Virus record (IMG/VR): IMGVR_UViG_3300017963_000364
Coordinates: 1-47,278 of that record
Length of the DNA: 47,278 nt
Reading direction: 5' to 3' (one strand)
From: a virus
How positions within the stretch are numbered: position 1 is the first letter of the stretch; each line of letters starts with the position of its first letter. Shown in pieces: positions 17,316-26,086 of the stretch. The notes beneath the pieces were generated by a model. The model was not told where the DNA came from. It did no database searches and saw only the letters and a list, made by a program, of their open reading frames with translations. The translations under genes and the position numbers were made by a program.

Positions 17316-20300
17316 ATGGCTTGGTTACCAGGATATACAAATAGGATTCCTTTTAGTACTGCTGCTATATCTTCAGCCCTAACGGATTTTCCCGTAGCTG
17401 TTTCTATAGGTGCTTCTGTAGGCTTAGGCGGATCTAATTTATCAGGTGTATTTTCAGAATTATCCTATCCGGATTTTAGCGTAGAAGATTTTTCTACTGG
17501 AACCGGATCTACTGTTGATCTTGATAGGTGGGATCAAAGTAATCCTTTTGGCTATGCTTCAATTATTAATGAAAAATGGAATGTTGATACTAATGGGGCG
17601 GCGGCCAGTGATGGCGGGGCTGATTTGATATCAAGGTTTAGATTACAGGGCCAGTATGATTATCAGGTAGATTGTAGTATTGTAACCTTAACTACTCCAT
17701 CAGCTTTAAATAGTTATCCTATACATATGAGGGCAACTACGGAAGATGGAACTTTATTAGCCCAAGTAGGTTATTATAAAGATACAGTAGGAAATGAATA
17801 TTGCTTTGCCCAAGGTGTTGATCAAAGTTTTACAACTTTTCTTCAAACTGATTCTACCCCGCAATTTCGAATAGCTAAAGTAGGAACATCTATTAAAGTT
17901 TGGTGGTATGATGCTGGTCAAAGTAGATGGGAATGGAATGGATCTACTTCTGGTCTAATAGTTACTAATTCTAATTCAGAAGATATATCCATTACTATTA
18001 CTTGTTATCCCCGTACTGGATCAGATGTTCATGTAGATATTGATAATATGGTTATTAATGCTGGAACAATAACCTGGCCGCCAGGAACCTATCCTACCCT
18101 TAAGAAGTTTGCTATTACTACATCCGGTGGAACTACCCAATTACCCGTAGAAGTAGATACATTCAATGCTGCTGATTCTAAAGGGCTACTTCATTTTAAA
18201 GCGCCTTCTTTACCGACTAATGGCGCTACTTTTTATCTGTATTATGATAAGGATGTAGAAAATAATGATACCTATGTTGGAATCCCTGGTTCTACTATAG
18301 CGGCTTCTGTTTGGGATTCTGATCATGTTCAGGTTTTGCATTTTAGTAATAATCCAAATTCTGGCGCTACTGATGCTATGATAGATAGTAGTAAATACGG
18401 AAATAATGGAACGTCTGATTCAACTATGAATATAGATGATATATCTTATAGTTCTTTGAATAATGGGCGGGCTATTAATTTTGATGGGGTAAATCAATCC
18501 ATAAATGCTGGTTCTGCAAGTACTATCGAAAATATAGCTAATTTAACTATTGAAGCCTATATTAATCCTACTGGATGGGGAACTGATAGTAGGGGGCGTA
18601 TAGTATCTAAAAATAATAGTGGTATAACTACTGGATGGGAATTTTTATTAAATGATACTGTACCTGGAAAATTTGGATTCGTTTCAAGGCGGGATGTTCA
18701 AACCGGGGCTTGGTATCCGAAAACCAGTATAGGCTTTACATTAGGAAGCTGGCAATATTTAGCATTAAGCTATAACTATACCGTAGTATCTAATGATCCG
18801 ATTTTTTATTATGAAGGCGCTACTACTGGCGTTTCTGCATACTTAGCACAAGCGGGAAACCAAACTGATGCAGGGAATGATCTGATTATAGGTAATGGTC
18901 CGGATGATAGTAGGGATTTTAACGGAAAGATAGGGGAAATTCGGATTTCAAAAGTTATTAGATCTGCGGATTGGATTAATACTACATATAAAACTTTAAG
19001 TGATAAGCTAATTACATTTGGCGCTATTGAATCGGATTGGCTAACCCCTTATCCTAAGCGTAGAAGTTTTACTATGCCTAATAATAGGATTACATCTGGC
19101 CTATCAGATTTCCCGGCGGCCTTGGTATTAGGCGCTTCTGTAGGAATTGGCGGGGATAATTTAGCGGATGTATTTACATCACTTTATTTTAATGGGAATG
19201 ATCCTTTTACTGGATCAGATGGGGATTTACCAGATCCTTCCCGCTGGTATGTAGAAGCCAATGATTTTGATAAGCTTCAAATCTTAAGTAACAAATTAAA
19301 TTTTAATGGAACTGCAATAGCCGGAACTATAGTAACTGCTGATATTAGATCTACTTATTTTTTAAAAGCCGGTAATTTTGATACGCAAATTGATTACGAT
19401 ATAACCACTATAACAGCCCCCGGAAGCGGGGCTAATTATGCCCCCCGTTTTCAACTATTGACTAAGGATATCACATTAGCTGGGGAAATAGGTAGAACTC
19501 GTAGTTCAACTGTTGATAGGTATTATGCCCAAGGCGCTGATTTTCCATTTACAACTATTTCAGATCAAGCCGGGGATACTACTGGTAAGCTACGCCTAAC
19601 CCGTTCAAGTGGAGTAATCAAAGGGTTCTACTGGTCTGGAAGTCAATGGGAATGGAATAATAATACAAGCGGTATAACTCTAACTAATAGCAATAATGAA
19701 GATCTATGGATTCGGATTTATTGGGAACAGGAAGCCGGATCTGATGTTAATGCTAATGTAGATAATTTAATAGTTAATGCCGGATCTATTGTTTATCCCC
19801 TTGGTTTACATGCTAACCGGAAAAAGATAGCTATAACATTGGCTGATAAGCTAACCCAAATCCCGGCTGAAATAGAATTTTTTAATGAAGATTCAGCTAT
19901 ACTTCATACTAAGGTTTCAGCCCTAAGCGGGGCTACTCAAAATAAACTATATCTATATTATGGTGGAACCAGCCTTCCGGATAATTCTAATATACATGAT
20001 ACCGGGGCTACAGCCGCCGCTTCTATTTGGGATTCTGATTATGTAGCGGTTTATCATATGTCAACCAGCCCGGAAGATAATGATCTGTATGGCCGGGATC
20101 AGTTTATAGATTCTACTGGAAGCTTTAACGGGGTATCAGCCGGAACTATGCTTGATACTGATCTGGTAGATGGGGATACTGGAAAAGCCGTAAGATTCGA
20201 ATACAGTAAAGATCAAGATGTTAATGCTGGAACCGGGGCTTCTATTAATGATCTAACAAATTTAACTATTGAAGCCTATATTAATCCTACTTCTTGGGGG

Positions 20301-20915
20301 GATAGTGATGCTGGCCGAATATTAGCTAAGTTGGATTCAGTGTTCCAATCTGGTTGGGAAGTTTATACAAGAAAAACTAATAATCATTTCAGGTTTACAA
20401 GTCGTAGAACTGGCGGGGATACTGGGGGATGGGAAACCCCAACTAATGGAATGACGGTAAATGCATGGCAACATATTGCAGTATCTTATAATAATGCAAT
20501 AGCTTCAGATCCAGTTATGTATATTTCTGGTGCTACTGTATCAGTAAATGAATATGATGCCCCGGTTAATGCAGCAAGCCCGGATTCAGCCAATCCGCTA
20601 ATGATAGCCGGGGTTCATCCGGCCGCCGCTACTCAGAGAAACTTTGATGGAAAGATGCAAGAAATTAGATTATCAAAATCAATTAGATCCGCTGCTTGGA
20701 TCAAAGCTGGTTATCATTCCATAACTGATGATTTAGGAACCTGGGGGGCTGCTGAAACCTATGGCGCTACATCAGCGGCCGGGGCTTTTGGAAATATAGC
20801 TATTAACGGATCTTGGAAGGCGGTTAGTTCTTTATACATAGCAATTAATGAAAACTGGAAAGCCGGAACCAAACTTTTTATATCAATCAATAACCAATGG
20901 AAACAAGCAGTATAA
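17316..20915 (+). CDS. Tail fibre with tandem DUF2341-jelly roll-LamG modules
   Basis: 1199 aa, probable host-binding fibre. Two copies of a module of about 570 residues follow each other. Each has a DUF2341-like start (DFPVAVSIGASVGLGG and DFPAALVLGASVGIGG), a jelly-roll part ending DNMVINAG / DNLIVNAG, and a LamG (concanavalin-like) lectin part with NLTIEAYINPT and GKIGEIRISK / GKMQEIRLSK. The last 40 residues hold three short repeats of the form INxxWK (INGSWK, INENWK, INNQWK), a motif seen at the end of many phage minor tail proteins. The lectin folds point to polysaccharide recognition. Confidence 0.75.
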   Translation: MAWLPGYTNRIPFSTAAISSALTDFPVAVSIGASVGLGGSNLSGVFSELSYPDFSVEDFSTGTGSTVDLDRWDQSNPFGYASIINEKWNVDTNGAAASDGGADLISRFRLQGQYDYQVDCSIVTLTTPSALNSYPIHMRATTEDGTLLAQVGYYKDTVGNEYCFAQGVDQSFTTFLQTDSTPQFRIAKVGTSIKVWWYDAGQSRWEWNGSTSGLIVTNSNSEDISITITCYPRTGSDVHVDIDNMVINAGTITWPPGTYPTLKKFAITTSGGTTQLPVEVDTFNAADSKGLLHFKAPSLPTNGATFYLYYDKDVENNDTYVGIPGSTIAASVWDSDHVQVLHFSNNPNSGATDAMIDSSKYGNNGTSDSTMNIDDISYSSLNNGRAINFDGVNQSINAGSASTIENIANLTIEAYINPTGWGTDSRGRIVSKNNSGITTGWEFLLNDTVPGKFGFVSRRDVQTGAWYPKTSIGFTLGSWQYLALSYNYTVVSNDPIFYYEGATTGVSAYLAQAGNQTDAGNDLIIGNGPDDSRDFNGKIGEIRISKVIRSADWINTTYKTLSDKLITFGAIESDWLTPYPKRRSFTMPNNRITSGLSDFPAALVLGASVGIGGDNLADVFTSLYFNGNDPFTGSDGDLPDPSRWYVEANDFDKLQILSNKLNFNGTAIAGTIVTADIRSTYFLKAGNFDTQIDYDITTITAPGSGANYAPRFQLLTKDITLAGEIGRTRSSTVDRYYAQGADFPFTTISDQAGDTTGKLRLTRSSGVIKGFYWSGSQWEWNNNTSGITLTNSNNEDLWIRIYWEQEAGSDVNANVDNLIVNAGSIVYPLGLHANRKKIAITLADKLTQIPAEIEFFNEDSAILHTKVSALSGATQNKLYLYYGGTSLPDNSNIHDTGATAAASIWDSDYVAVYHMSTSPEDNDLYGRDQFIDSTGSFNGVSAGTMLDTDLVDGDTGKAVRFEYSKDQDVNAGTGASINDLTNLTIEAYINPTSWGDSDAGRILAKLDSVFQSGWEVYTRKTNNHFRFTSRRTGGDTGGWETPTNGMTVNAWQHIAVSYNNAIASDPVMYISGATVSVNEYDAPVNAASPDSANPLMIAGVHPAAATQRNFDGKMQEIRLSKSIRSAAWIKAGYHSITDDLGTWGAAETYGATSAAGAFGNIAINGSWKAVSSLYIAINENWKAGTKLFISINNQWKQAV
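17331..19034 (+). repeat. Fibre module copy 1
   Basis: First copy of the duplicated DUF2341-jelly roll-LamG module. DNA identity with copy 2 is patchy but includes a perfect 31-nt match starting near 18541 (encoding LTIEAYINPT), which suggests duplication followed by divergence. Confidence 0.7.
19050..20760 (+). repeat. Fibre module copy 2
   Basis: Second copy of the module in the fibre gene; the matching LTIEAYINPT segment starts near 20261. Copy 2 is followed by the short WK repeats that end the protein. Confidence 0.7.
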
Positions 20916-20924
20916 GGGGGAATT

Positions 20925-21173
20925 ATGCCAGAAATTTTAGATAACGCCAATCTTACTTTTTCAATCGGATGTAAAAGATGTCAAAAACCATTAACCGTTA
21001 CTCAGCCAGTACCAAATAACAAATCCATGATAGCTATAGCCCCATGCCAGACTTGTATCAAAGATCTGGCCCTGGAAGTTATCCGGAATAAGAAGGCTGA
21101 ATTCGATAGCACTTATGATGCTGTAGAAAAGCTTATTACGGATCTGAACATTATGGAAATCCCGATTGATTAA
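20925..21173 (+). CDS. Small two-CxxC protein
   Basis: 82 aa. Two knuckles, GCKRCQ and CQTCIK, separated by about 25 residues form a likely zinc ribbon, followed by a helical, acidic C-terminus. It starts after an AAGGGGG ribosome binding site, 10 nt behind the fibre gene. The role is unknown; it could be a fibre assembly factor or a nucleic-acid binding protein. Its final codons overlap the -35 region of the next promoter. Confidence 0.65.
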   Translation: MPEILDNANLTFSIGCKRCQKPLTVTQPVPNNKSMIAIAPCQTCIKDLALEVIRNKKAEFDSTYDAVEKLITDLNIMEIPID

Positions 21174-21200
21174 ATAATTTTTTAACTAAATCTGTATACT
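21173..21200 (+). promoter_or_regulatory. AATAAT/TATACT promoter (plus-strand member)
   Basis: AATAAT (21173-21178), 16 nt, then TATACT (21195-21200) preceded by CTG. The same arrangement is found at four minus-strand sites (28741, 35080, 40712, 44414). It precedes the HTH-metallophosphoesterase gene. Confidence 0.6.
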
Positions 21201-21244
21201 ATATTAGATACTTCATTTTTAACTTTCAAGGGGGATCGGGAATA

Positions 21245-22606
21245 ATGACGGTAAAAGAAAGTATACTGGCGGCCTATCAAACTAACCGACAATTTAACAG
21301 AACAGCCCTGGCTAAGGAATTAGGCTGTTCCCGGCAATATCTTCAGAAGGTTTTGAAGGATATCAATGTTAAAGAATTGGTTCAGGCCAATACGGGGGCG
21401 GATTGGGAAGAAATACAGGAAACTACTACAATAGATCGGATCAGTAAGGGTTCTGAATATGTTATTGATGTAAACAGCCTATCAATAAATAGTGTAGATG
21501 AAGCCATAGCGGCCGCCGCTGTTGATCTGGATAAGTGGAAGGAAGCTGGCCATCAGATTAGTAGTAGTCAAGTAACAATGAAATTAAAAGTCAAAACCGG
21601 GGAAGATAAGGCGGGAAATGCCATCATTGAAGAAGAACCTAAAACCGTTACGAATTGGCATGTAAAAGTAAGGTTTGTTCCTAACCCGGAACGGAATGTT
21701 ATCCAGGCTACCCATGGGCTGATTAAAAAAATTCCTAAGTTTAAATTTTCAAAGTTTAGGCCTGTAAACTATGGATCGGAATCTGGTTATGCTGGTATCA
21801 TGGCGCTGATTGATGCCCATATGGGAAAGTTTGCTTGGGGCCTGGAAGTGGGTAGGGATTATGATTTGAAGATAGCCGGATCTGATTATTTATACTGTAC
21901 CAGGGAAAATCTATCTTATATGCAGCCGTTCCAGCCCGAAATTATTTATTTTATCCTTGGTCAAGATATTATGCATACTGAAAATTTTGAAGGCGTAACC
22001 CATAAAGGCCGGAATACCCTGGATACAGATACCAGGCTTCCTAAGTTGATTGAAAAGGCGGAAGAAACTATTATTCAATCAATTACGGAATGCCGGAAGG
22101 TAGCCCCGGTAGATGTTATCTGGTCACCTGGTAATCATGATATAGTTTCAAGCCTATGGATGGCCAGGATTGTTAACGCTTATTTCCGGGATGATCCCTA
22201 TGTTACTGTAGATCTTGGGCCAGCTAAACGGAAATGCCGCTTATGGGGAACTACCCTGGTAGGTTGGACTCATGAAATTATAGGCCGTTATGCTGCTTGG
22301 GCTAATGAACTGGCACAAGCCTTCCCCAAGGAATGGGCGGCTTCCCAATACAGGGAATGGCACCACGGCCATAAACACAAGAAGAACGAAATACAAACCA
22401 GCCCAATAGTAACCCAAGGCGGGGTTAAGATGCGACAATTAACCGCTTTAAGCCCTATAGATGCCTGGCATTTTGAAGGGCTGTTTACAGATGCAGTTCC
22501 AGGCGGGGAAGCTTTTGTAATGCATAAAACCAAGGGAATGGTAGCTAACTTTACATCCTGGACTGATCATAGATGGCCTAACCGGCTTCAAGACAAAAAC
22601 GCTTAA
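21245..22606 (+). CDS. HTH-metallophosphoesterase fusion
   Basis: 453 aa. Residues 1-40 form a helix-turn-helix (ALAKELGCSRQYLQKVLKD). Residues 175-450 are a calcineurin-like phosphoesterase: ALIDAHMGK, then YFILGQDIMHTE with NTLDTDTR, SPGNHDI, a GWTHE site and HHGHKHKK. This matches a phage family of predicted DNA repair nucleases or phosphatases that often carries the HTH. The usual GD metal motif reads GQD here. It has its own promoter of the same class as the replication genes, so it may be expressed earlier than the structural genes around it. Confidence 0.75.
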   Translation: MTVKESILAAYQTNRQFNRTALAKELGCSRQYLQKVLKDINVKELVQANTGADWEEIQETTTIDRISKGSEYVIDVNSLSINSVDEAIAAAAVDLDKWKEAGHQISSSQVTMKLKVKTGEDKAGNAIIEEEPKTVTNWHVKVRFVPNPERNVIQATHGLIKKIPKFKFSKFRPVNYGSESGYAGIMALIDAHMGKFAWGLEVGRDYDLKIAGSDYLYCTRENLSYMQPFQPEIIYFILGQDIMHTENFEGVTHKGRNTLDTDTRLPKLIEKAEETIIQSITECRKVAPVDVIWSPGNHDIVSSLWMARIVNAYFRDDPYVTVDLGPAKRKCRLWGTTLVGWTHEIIGRYAAWANELAQAFPKEWAASQYREWHHGHKHKKNEIQTSPIVTQGGVKMRQLTALSPIDAWHFEGLFTDAVPGGEAFVMHKTKGMVANFTSWTDHRWPNRLQDKNA

Positions 22607-22614
22607 AGCTTCCG

Positions 22615-22642
22615 TTTCAATTTAGCAGATTTTTGGTATAAT
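22615..22642 (+). promoter_or_regulatory. Extended -10 promoter for the lysis-type cluster
   Basis: TGGTATAAT (22634-22642) is a perfect extended -10 box. TTTCAA (22615-22620) lies 16 nt upstream as a weak -35. It would drive the five small genes from 22685 to 24029. Confidence 0.65.
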
Positions 22643-22684
22643 AGAACTTTATATATTAAAAATCTGAAGGGGGATAGATCGGAA

Positions 22685-22972
22685 ATGAGCGAGAATCAAA
22701 AAACGATTCCGGAACGCCTAACAGCCTTGGAAACCCATATGGAATATACTGTTTCTGGTATTGATGATCTTAAGGATATGCTGATTAACCATACAGATCA
22801 TCCATGCCAGAAATGTACTTTAAAAGATGAAGTAGCTGTTAACGCTAATGATATTAACTGGTTGAAAAAGATCATCTATGTATCTGGTTCAATAACCAGC
22901 GCTGGAATAGTTACTTTAATAGTTGATCGGTTTACAGGCCTGATTGATAAGATCCTTGGGGCTTTAAGTTAA
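22685..22972 (+). CDS. XhlA-like coiled-coil membrane protein
   Basis: 95 aa. An N-terminal coiled coil (RLTALETHMEYTVSGIDDLK) with a CQKC pair is followed by one membrane helix (IIYVSGSITSAGIVTLIV) and an amphipathic end. This layout is that of haemolysin XhlA-type proteins that help phage holins. It begins a small cluster with its own promoter and an AAGGGGG ribosome binding site and overlaps the next gene (TAATG). A holin-associated role is likely but unproven. Confidence 0.55.
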   Translation: MSENQKTIPERLTALETHMEYTVSGIDDLKDMLINHTDHPCQKCTLKDEVAVNANDINWLKKIIYVSGSITSAGIVTLIVDRFTGLIDKILGALS

Positions 22973-23175
22973 TGTTTATTGATACCAGGGCTAATCAATG
23001 TAGTTCGGATGGCGGGGCCTGTTCATTATGCCTGGTAAAAGGTGCTTATTTAGAATGTAAATTTGGTGATAAAAATACGTTTCTTAAGCATTGCCGTTAT
23101 TATAAAACTGATGGCGGCTATTGTGATTCTATAGCGGCCCAAGCCGCTAATAAACCTGAAAGCTACAGTTCATAA
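22972..23175 (+). CDS. Small cysteine-rich protein
   Basis: 67 aa with six cysteines (QCSSDGGACSLCLVKG, LECKF, HCRYY, YCDS). The spacing could hold a metal or an iron-sulfur cluster. No signal peptide. Coupled to the previous gene by TAATG. Function unknown. Confidence 0.6.
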   Translation: MFIDTRANQCSSDGGACSLCLVKGAYLECKFGDKNTFLKHCRYYKTDGGYCDSIAAQAANKPESYSS

Positions 23176-23209
23176 CCAAAAATCATTAGAATTTATGAAG
23201 GGGGTAATC

Positions 23210-23794
23210 ATGAAATTAAAATTCAGTTTAATAGTAATCATGCTAATCGGAATACTGGCTTTCAATATGGCCTGTTCCATGATGGAAAAAAATCCTACCG
23301 CTAACAGCCCTTGTTTAGGGATTACGGCCGATCAATCCTATATCTGTTCCATAGTTCCAAATCCCCAAGATCTTTCCTTCTTGCTTCAATTAGCTAACGT
23401 GGCGGCCATGAAGAAGGATATCTATAAAGGCGCTGAAGCCCTGAAGGTAGTTGATGGCTTAATATTTATATTCGAAACCGGGGATTTAAAATATAATGAA
23501 ATTTTCGATATCATAGAATTCAGGGTAGATCCGGTTCTATTTGTCGTAATAACCGAATATAAAACCCAATTTGCTACTATTGATCTACCTATTCTGCCAT
23601 ATGATACCGGATTGATCCTTAAGCACTTAAAGAAGCAGCGGGCCTTAATCCTAATGGCTATTGAAGCCTATTCTAAGTTATATGGCTGGCCTACTGGCTG
23701 GCTGGCTTGTGATAGAACCAGATCATGTTCTGAATGCCATGGTATAGTAATGATGGCTGAAACCATAACTGGAACAATATCCGGAAGGAATTAA
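23210..23794 (+). CDS. Predicted lipoprotein
   Basis: 194 aa. The N-terminus has KLK, a hydrophobic stretch (FSLIVIMLIGILAF) and a cysteine in FNMACSMM, a plausible though non-ideal lipobox. The mature part has several cysteines, including CSECHG near the end, and no known domain. The ATG at 23210 is chosen because GAAGGGGG, which would lie inside a longer version starting at 23195, is its ribosome binding site. In a lysis-like cluster it might be an outer spanin or a superinfection exclusion lipoprotein. Confidence 0.65.
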   Translation: MKLKFSLIVIMLIGILAFNMACSMMEKNPTANSPCLGITADQSYICSIVPNPQDLSFLLQLANVAAMKKDIYKGAEALKVVDGLIFIFETGDLKYNEIFDIIEFRVDPVLFVVITEYKTQFATIDLPILPYDTGLILKHLKKQRALILMAIEAYSKLYGWPTGWLACDRTRSCSECHGIVMMAETITGTISGRN

Positions 23795-23798
23795 ACCT

Positions 23799-24029
23799 AT
23801 GCTGATGGAATTCATTGCAGATTTAAAAACTATCATTGATTGGATCTGTTTTACCGGGCTTAACAAGCATTTAGCCAGTTTTGCCCAAAATAACGCTGTT
23901 TGGCTGGCCCCGGCCGGTTTCTTCCTTTGGAAGTATGCAGCGTTCCGGGCCAGCCTTACCCCGGATAAATGGGATGATGAAGCTATCCAAGGCCTGGCTG
24001 AACGGCTTGGCCTGGTAAAACCTGAATGA
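23799..24029 (+). CDS. Small membrane protein, holin-like
   Basis: 76 aa. One clear membrane helix (NAVWLAPAGFFLWKYAAF) preceded by a hydrophobic amphipathic region, then a charged C-terminus TPDKWDDEAIQGLAERLG that resembles the tails of small phage holins. Last gene of the plus-strand block, ahead of the terminators. No endolysin is next to it. Confidence 0.5.
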   Translation: MLMEFIADLKTIIDWICFTGLNKHLASFAQNNAVWLAPAGFFLWKYAAFRASLTPDKWDDEAIQGLAERLGLVKPE

Positions 24030-24048
24030 TCCGCTTATTTGCGATTTA

Positions 24049-24072
24049 AGGCCCCTAATTTCTTAGGGGCCT
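24049..24072 (+). terminator. Hairpin after the last plus-strand gene
   Basis: A 10-bp stem AGGCCCCTAA (24049-24058) with TTAGGGGCCT (24063-24072) and loop TTTC. The following sequence is only moderately T-rich, so termination may be partial. Convergence zone 24030-24346. Confidence 0.55.
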
Positions 24073-24225
24073 ATTAGATCATTCTTTAAAAGATCGTTCA
24101 AATTTCGCTAAACCTGCTAACCTAACCTATAAAATCGGCTAATATCCCTGGTGGATTGTTAACTTTGGTTGAAATCGGAAGTTTCGGCTGATAATAGCGG
24201 GAAGGATGGTGATTCAAAATCTAAG

Positions 24226-24262
24226 AAGGGGCCTTATTTGAGATTTTAAGGCCCCTTTTTTC
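24226..24262 (+). terminator. Strong intrinsic terminator, plus strand
   Basis: An 11-bp perfect stem AAGGGGCCTTA (24226-24236) with TAAGGCCCCTT (24247-24257), loop of 10 nt, then TTTTTTCATT. It ends plus-strand transcription before the oppositely oriented genes. Between 24073 and 24225 no gene is seen. Confidence 0.85.
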
Positions 24263-24321
24263 ATTCCTTCTTTTGGCCCGGCCGCCATTTTTAAGCCTGA
24301 AATTTGTTAATACTACCTAAG

Positions 24322-24341
24322 AAAAAAGCCCGCCTTCCAGG
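24322..24341 (-). terminator. Possible minus-strand terminator
   Basis: On the minus strand a short GC-rich stem (CCTG with CGGG, 24329-24341) is followed by TTTTTT (24327-24322). It lies just past the last minus-strand gene. The stem is weak and includes a G-T pair. Confidence 0.35.
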
Positions 24342-24346
24342 TATAT

Positions 24347-24541
24347 CTATTTTTTTATATTAAATGGTATCTCAGGCATATCCAAAGAATTTAAGATTTT
24401 TTGTTTTATCTGATCCGCCTGTTCAGAAACTTCAGCGGCTTTTATATCCAGGCCATCTTCTTCTAACAATAAAGCTTTTATTCTTAATTCGGCATAGGCT
24501 TCAATCATTTTCCGGATCTGATTCTTAAATGATGTTCTCAT
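24347..24541 (-). CDS. Small helical protein, unknown
   Basis: 64 aa, mostly helical and charged (ELRIKALLLEEDGLDIKAAE), ending with MPEIPFNIKK. Start overlaps the end of the upstream gene by 17 nt, and AAAGGA lies upstream. Last gene of the minus-strand block. No recognised family. Confidence 0.55.
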   Translation of the reverse strand: MRTSFKNQIRKMIEAYAELRIKALLLEEDGLDIKAAEVSEQADQIKQKILNSLDMPEIPFNIKK

Positions 24542-24782
24542 ATTTTTTATTTATTCCTTTATTGAATACAATGTTAACGGGATGATTTTTTTCTGGATGG
24601 CTAAAGCCATATGAAAAATGGGAAGCTGGCGGTTCCTTATCCGGATCAACTAAGGTATGATAGACTTCTTCATATTCATCCGGGCTTAAAATAATGGCTG
24701 AAATTATTCTATCATCCGTGGCTGCTTCTATTATGGCCCGCCTAATCCGTTTTATCCAATCTACTTTTGTTATTATTTCCAT
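24525..24782 (-). CDS. Unknown protein, paralogue of the gene at 27165
   Basis: 85 aa. A WxxxIRRAIIEA helix, then SAIILSPDEYEEVYHTLVDP and a strand-rich end (FSYGF, HPVNIVFN). The same order W..xI..xII.A, I.L.P.E..E.Y..L.DPD and F.Y.F is found in the 81-aa protein at 27165-27410, so the two are duplicates. Coupled to the upstream gene by ATGA. Function unknown. Confidence 0.6.
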   Translation of the reverse strand: MEIITKVDWIKRIRRAIIEAATDDRIISAIILSPDEYEEVYHTLVDPDKEPPASHFSYGFSHPEKNHPVNIVFNKGINKKYENII

Positions 24783-25240
24783 TATATGATCCCCCTTACT
24801 TTTTTATTGCATTTTTTACAGCCTATAATCATGTTCCCTTCTTTGAACCAGTACTTCAGATCTTCAAGATCCCCAATCTTTTTCTGAACAAAATATTTCT
24901 TGGTAGTAGCCCGGCCACACAAAGTTTTATGCCAAGGATTAGAATCATCCAGGCGGATAACATGCTTCTTATCAGAATTTACGCTTAAATACGCTGATAC
25001 AAAGCTGGAAGGGTTATTTTCATTGCATTCAGAACAGAAGCAGGGAATAGCGGCCCGGATGCCTTCAGCGGCTTCCTGAAGCGTATCAAAGCCTTCTACA
25101 TGCCGGGCTTCCCATGGATCTGTTCCGAATTGCCAGCCATCCTTCAAGCTAATGATAATGGAATTCCCTATGGATCTTTCATCGTCAAAATGTTGAACCC
25201 TGGCCTTCAAATATTCGGGTAAATAATTTTTGGTTAGCAT
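24782..25240 (-). CDS. Conserved-looking unknown protein with Cys pairs
   Basis: 152 aa from the ATG at 25240; a TTG two codons upstream is less likely because the AGGGGG site would be only 3 nt from it. An N-terminal alpha/beta part (IGNSIIISLKDGWQF, DTLQEAAEGIRAAI) is followed by CFCSEC and a terminal CKKC, so metal binding is likely. Overlaps the next gene by ATGA. Confidence 0.6.
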   Translation of the reverse strand: MLTKNYLPEYLKARVQHFDDERSIGNSIIISLKDGWQFGTDPWEARHVEGFDTLQEAAEGIRAAIPCFCSECNENNPSSFVSAYLSVNSDKKHVIRLDDSNPWHKTLCGRATTKKYFVQKKIGDLEDLKYWFKEGNMIIGCKKCNKKVRGII

Positions 25241-25360
25241 GGGCAATTTCCCCCTATTTAATATGAAAATTATTAGGATTTTTGGTTCTGATCTTTACCT
25301 GGTGGAAGCGGTAATTTAAATTAACTTAAGCCTGATAAAATTTTCCATCCGATATTTTAA

Positions 25361-25675
25361 TTAGTTAGTTCTAATTAAAATATTTGAATGCTGGCTGATC
25401 AGCCTTACATAGTGTTTCCCCCATGAAGGCTTAGCTTTAAATTCGCCATGGCCAGGAACCGAAATAGTTAAGTATTTCCGGCCAATCAATTTGACTTTAT
25501 ACCAGCCATGATCCAGATTAAGTTCATTAGTCCACATAGAACGGTAAGGAATCTTGAACTGGCCCTGAACATAAATACTAATTATTTTTGATCCGGTAAG
25601 CTTGGCCAGGCCTTCAGTAAGATCCTGGATCTGGCTGATTTCAGTGAATTCTTTTTCAACGGTTAGTTGACTCAT
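25361..25675 (-). CDS. Unknown small protein
   Basis: 104 aa, strand-rich in the C-terminal half (WYKVKLIGRKYLTISVPG). No cysteine, no membrane segment, no recognised motif. AAGGA precedes the ATG. The 120 nt after it (25241-25360) hold no gene that can be supported. Confidence 0.5.
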   Translation of the reverse strand: MSQLTVEKEFTEISQIQDLTEGLAKLTGSKIISIYVQGQFKIPYRSMWTNELNLDHGWYKVKLIGRKYLTISVPGHGEFKAKPSWGKHYVRLISQHSNILIRTN

Positions 25676-25687
25676 TTTTAAAAATCC

Positions 25688-26086
25688 TTAGCTTTTATAA
25701 ATTTTGTAAATCTTTATTATCCGCCTTCTATCCCGTTTTCTTGGATCTGTATCTATTATAGTTTTTCCGTTCTGATCCATTAGAAGAACATGGCCAGAAA
25801 CGTTAACCAGGTAAATCCCATAGCCTAACTTCTTTAGCTGGCCCCTAACAGATCCAATAGTAGAACCCGGCTTAATGCTGGATTTTCGGGATCTGCAATT
25901 GAAACCCTTCCGCCTAAGAATGCTAAGCATATCTGATAGGAATTGGCTGTAACGATATTGATCCTGATCAATCCCAAAATATGTTAAACATGCTGAAGTG
26001 CAAGCCGTTTTAATTCCGCCATTATGAAGGCGGGCCAGATCTTCAGTATTAGCTATCATCCTTGCTGTTTTCTTTCGATCTTTCAT
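25688..26086 (-). CDS. Putative papain-fold (C39-like) peptidase
   Basis: 132 aa. The order KTACTSACLTYFG, then GYGIYLVNVSGHVLLMDQ and TIIDTDPRKR gives cysteine, histidine and aspartate in the arrangement of bacteriocin-processing C39 and related papain-fold enzymes. The N- and C-termini are strongly basic. It starts at a TAATG junction with the HNH gene. The reading as a peptidase is inference from motif order; a different papain-fold function, or an inactive relative, is possible. Confidence 0.45.
   Translation of the reverse strand: MKDRKKTARMIANTEDLARLHNGGIKTACTSACLTYFGIDQDQYRYSQFLSDMLSILRRKGFNCRSRKSSIKPGSTIGSVRGQLKKLGYGIYLVNVSGHVLLMDQNGKTIIDTDPRKRDRRRIIKIYKIYKS

Noticed and set aside
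24030-24346. Possible small gene or ncRNA in the convergence zone
   Set aside because: Only terminator-type hairpins are seen; no open frame with a ribosome binding site and no promoter.
25241-25360. Small frame of 10 codons between two minus-strand genes
   Set aside because: Too short and without a ribosome binding site.
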